From Solea solea (Eukaryota; Chordata; Actinopteri; Pleuronectiformes; Soleidae), in NCBI RefSeq assembly GCF_958295425.1, contig NC_081153.1, forward strand, positions 8,588,635-8,652,634: 64,000 nucleotides of DNA, given 5' to 3'. A program made the position numbers and the translations under genes. Position 1 is the stretch's first letter. Each line of letters begins with the position of its first letter. The notes under the pieces were generated by a model. It made no database searches. It was not told the origin of the DNA and saw only the letters and a program-made list of their open reading frames with translations. Below, piece by piece: positions 58,358 to 64,000 of the stretch.

Positions 58358-58491
58358 CCAGCATGCTATCCTAAGGACCTGGGCTTGTTCCGTAGTTCAA
58401 GGTTCTCCATGTGCATGCAAGAAAACAGAGGATGGTCTTTGGCTGTTGTGGCTCTTTGTGTCATCTATAGTCACTCAACTGTCCTACATGC
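58358..58491 (+). ncRNA. candidate H/ACA snoRNA (intron 5)
   Basis: The first hairpin is closed by GCATGC (58361-58366) with GCATGC (58413-58418). Hinge AGAAAA (58420-58425) fits the H box ANANNA. The second hairpin is closed by GGATGG (58430-58435) with CTGTCC (58479-58484), using G-U pairs. ACA at 58486-58488 lies three bases from the proposed end. Architecture and length (about 134) fit the class well. Human SNHG12 carries SNORA44, SNORA61 and SNORA16A, but I cannot say which this would be. Confidence 0.6.
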
Positions 58492-58655
58492 ACATCCTGT
58501 CAAGGTTATGATTCTAATGTGTTTTACTTATTTCCAGACATTACTCAGGCTCATGAGTTGAAGTTCTTCAGGCTGTTTTGGCTCTATGGTCGTCTTCCTA
58601 GTTTAAAGGTATGTGAAAAGTTTAACGTTTGTTTATCAAATGGCTGTAAACTGCT

Positions 58656-58729
58656 CTGATCTATGATGATCACTAAATAATATTATGTGGACTGTTGGAT
58701 GAAGCTTGCGGATATGGGACTGAGATCAG
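58656..58729 (+). ncRNA. candidate C/D box snoRNA (intron 6)
   Basis: C box ATGATGA (58663-58669) and D box CTGA (58720-58723) are closed by a perfect six-base stem CTGATC/GATCAG. The guide stretch before the D box is GCTTGCGGATATGGGA. It ends 72 bases before the exon-7 acceptor, the usual spacing. It is a plausible counterpart of SNORD99, the C/D RNA of human SNHG12, but that is inferred from position only. Confidence 0.7.
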
Positions 58730-58906
58730 GCAAAGATTCTCCAGAATGTTGCAGGAGATTTAACTGCATAGTAATTTTTTTTTTTTTGGTTTTCACTTCA
58801 GGTGAGGATGTGTTGGACCACAGGAAGTCTGGACCTGCTGCAGGCCCTGGAAGAAACATGTAGACTGTCATGTAAATGAGTGCAGAGATGGAACTGTTTA
58901 AAGAGA

Positions 58907-58912
58907 AATAAA
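58907..58912 (+). terminator. polyadenylation signal of the snoRNA host gene
   Basis: AATAAA in GAGAAATAAAAGTTTG, about 105 bases into the last exon. The transcript would end near 58930, facing the ctps1 3' end. Confidence 0.75.
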
Positions 58913-59163
58913 AGTTTGAAACATGAATACATTTCTTTAATCTTTACATTGGAGCTTTGAAAGGTTGTCTATCATGTAGCAGAACCAAAACATAAGGCCA
59001 CAGGAGCAAATGACTCAATCTGACATGCAATTTTCATAAGTTAGTGAACATCAGTGACATAACATTTGCAGTCAAAAATTAATGCAATAGTACAGTAATC
59101 TTAATGAAGACATTTTAGCCTTCAGTGTGCAAGCTAAAGAACTTTAACGTGAGTAATTCAATT

Positions 59164-59169
59164 TTTATT
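59164..59169 (-). terminator. ctps1: probable ctps1 polyadenylation signal
   Basis: TTTATT on the plus strand reads AATAAA for ctps1, about 285 bases beyond the stop codon. The two convergent transcripts would end within about 230 bases of each other. Confidence 0.6.
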
Positions 59170-59451
59170 CTGTACAAGTTAAACAAAACACATTTGAGAA
59201 CATTTCATGGTTTGGAAACATCTTTACTATAGAGAAAATGTTACTGTTGCATCATGGGCTTTGGTGCAGGAGGGTGTATGGTTAACCTTAGGCTTTCAGT
59301 TGGAAAATAGTGACTCGCACAGATTTCTAAGCAGAATTACTTTAGTGGCTAAGATCCATTTGTCGCAGCTAGGAGTCTCAGTGAGTGTCCATGTCAAGAG
59401 TCAGTTCTTTCCAGCGCCTCGTACAACCGCACAGAAAGGAGTGAGTTGAGA

Positions 59452-64000
<4,549 letters not shown>

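Larger units (their letters stand above)
56527..58930 (+). ncRNA. snhg12: spliced non-coding snoRNA host gene (snhg12-like)
   Basis: Seven short exons with good splice sites: 56527-56580, 57355-57414, 57726-57780, 58033-58087, 58262-58311, 58538-58608 and 58802-58930. They have no shared long frame, so the spliced RNA looks non-coding. Introns 2 to 6 each hold one snoRNA-like sequence, listed separately. The gene starts with a TOP leader and ends with AATAAA at 58907-58912. These are the defining traits of a small nucleolar RNA host gene, in which the introns supply the product and the spliced RNA is often degraded. The position next to rab42 and gmeb1 matches human SNHG12 at 1p35.3. The symbol rests on that synteny, since host-gene exons are not conserved. 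Exons 3 and 4 are tandem duplicates. Confidence 0.75.

Overview
The window is nuclear DNA of a ray-finned (teleost, probably percomorph) fish. Genes are split by GT-AG introns, the vertebrate gene content is clear, and intergenic DNA is full of microsatellites, SINE fragments and short inverted-repeat elements of the kind common in spiny-rayed fish. There are no bacterial operons, CRISPR arrays or viral genes.

Layout. 1-15.0 kb: the last two coding exons of a class I myosin (myo1d, + strand), separated by a ~14 kb intron. 15.0-30.1 kb: gene-poor DNA between two convergent genes, holding repeats, a few repeat-free GC-rich blocks that may be conserved non-coding elements, and probably part of the cdk5r1 3' UTR. 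30.1-32.8 kb: cdk5r1 (- strand), with its whole coding region in one exon and a probable untranslated first exon. 32.8-38.3 kb: intergenic repeats. 38.3-46.2 kb: gmeb1 (- strand), nine coding exons plus a non-coding first exon in a CpG-rich promoter. 46.2-51.7 kb: intergenic. 51.7-55.7 kb: rab42 (- strand), two exons. 56.5-58.9 kb: a spliced, non-coding snoRNA host gene (+ strand, snhg12-like) with five intronic snoRNA candidates. 59.2-64.0 kb: CTP synthase 1 (ctps1, - strand), 16 coding exons, cut by the right edge before its N-terminal ~55 codons.

The genes are independent and do not form a pathway: actin motor (myo1d), Cdk5 activator (cdk5r1), SAND-domain transcription factor (gmeb1), small GTPase (rab42), snoRNA production, and CTP synthesis. 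Convergent myo1d-cdk5r1 matches human 17q11.2. gmeb1-rab42-SNHG matches the human 1p35.3 cluster (SNHG12-TAF12-RAB42-GMEB1). The window therefore spans a junction between two ancestral blocks.

The most interesting part is the snoRNA host gene. It has a TATA box and a 5' terminal oligopyrimidine start. Two H/ACA-like and three C/D-like RNAs sit in separate introns. A ~307 bp internal tandem duplication created an extra exon and a second, nearly identical C/D snoRNA. A near-perfect 30 bp hairpin in a myo1d intron also deserves a second look. Exon boundaries were read by eye from splice consensus and reading-frame continuity. snoRNA and repeat assignments come from motif recognition, without database searches.
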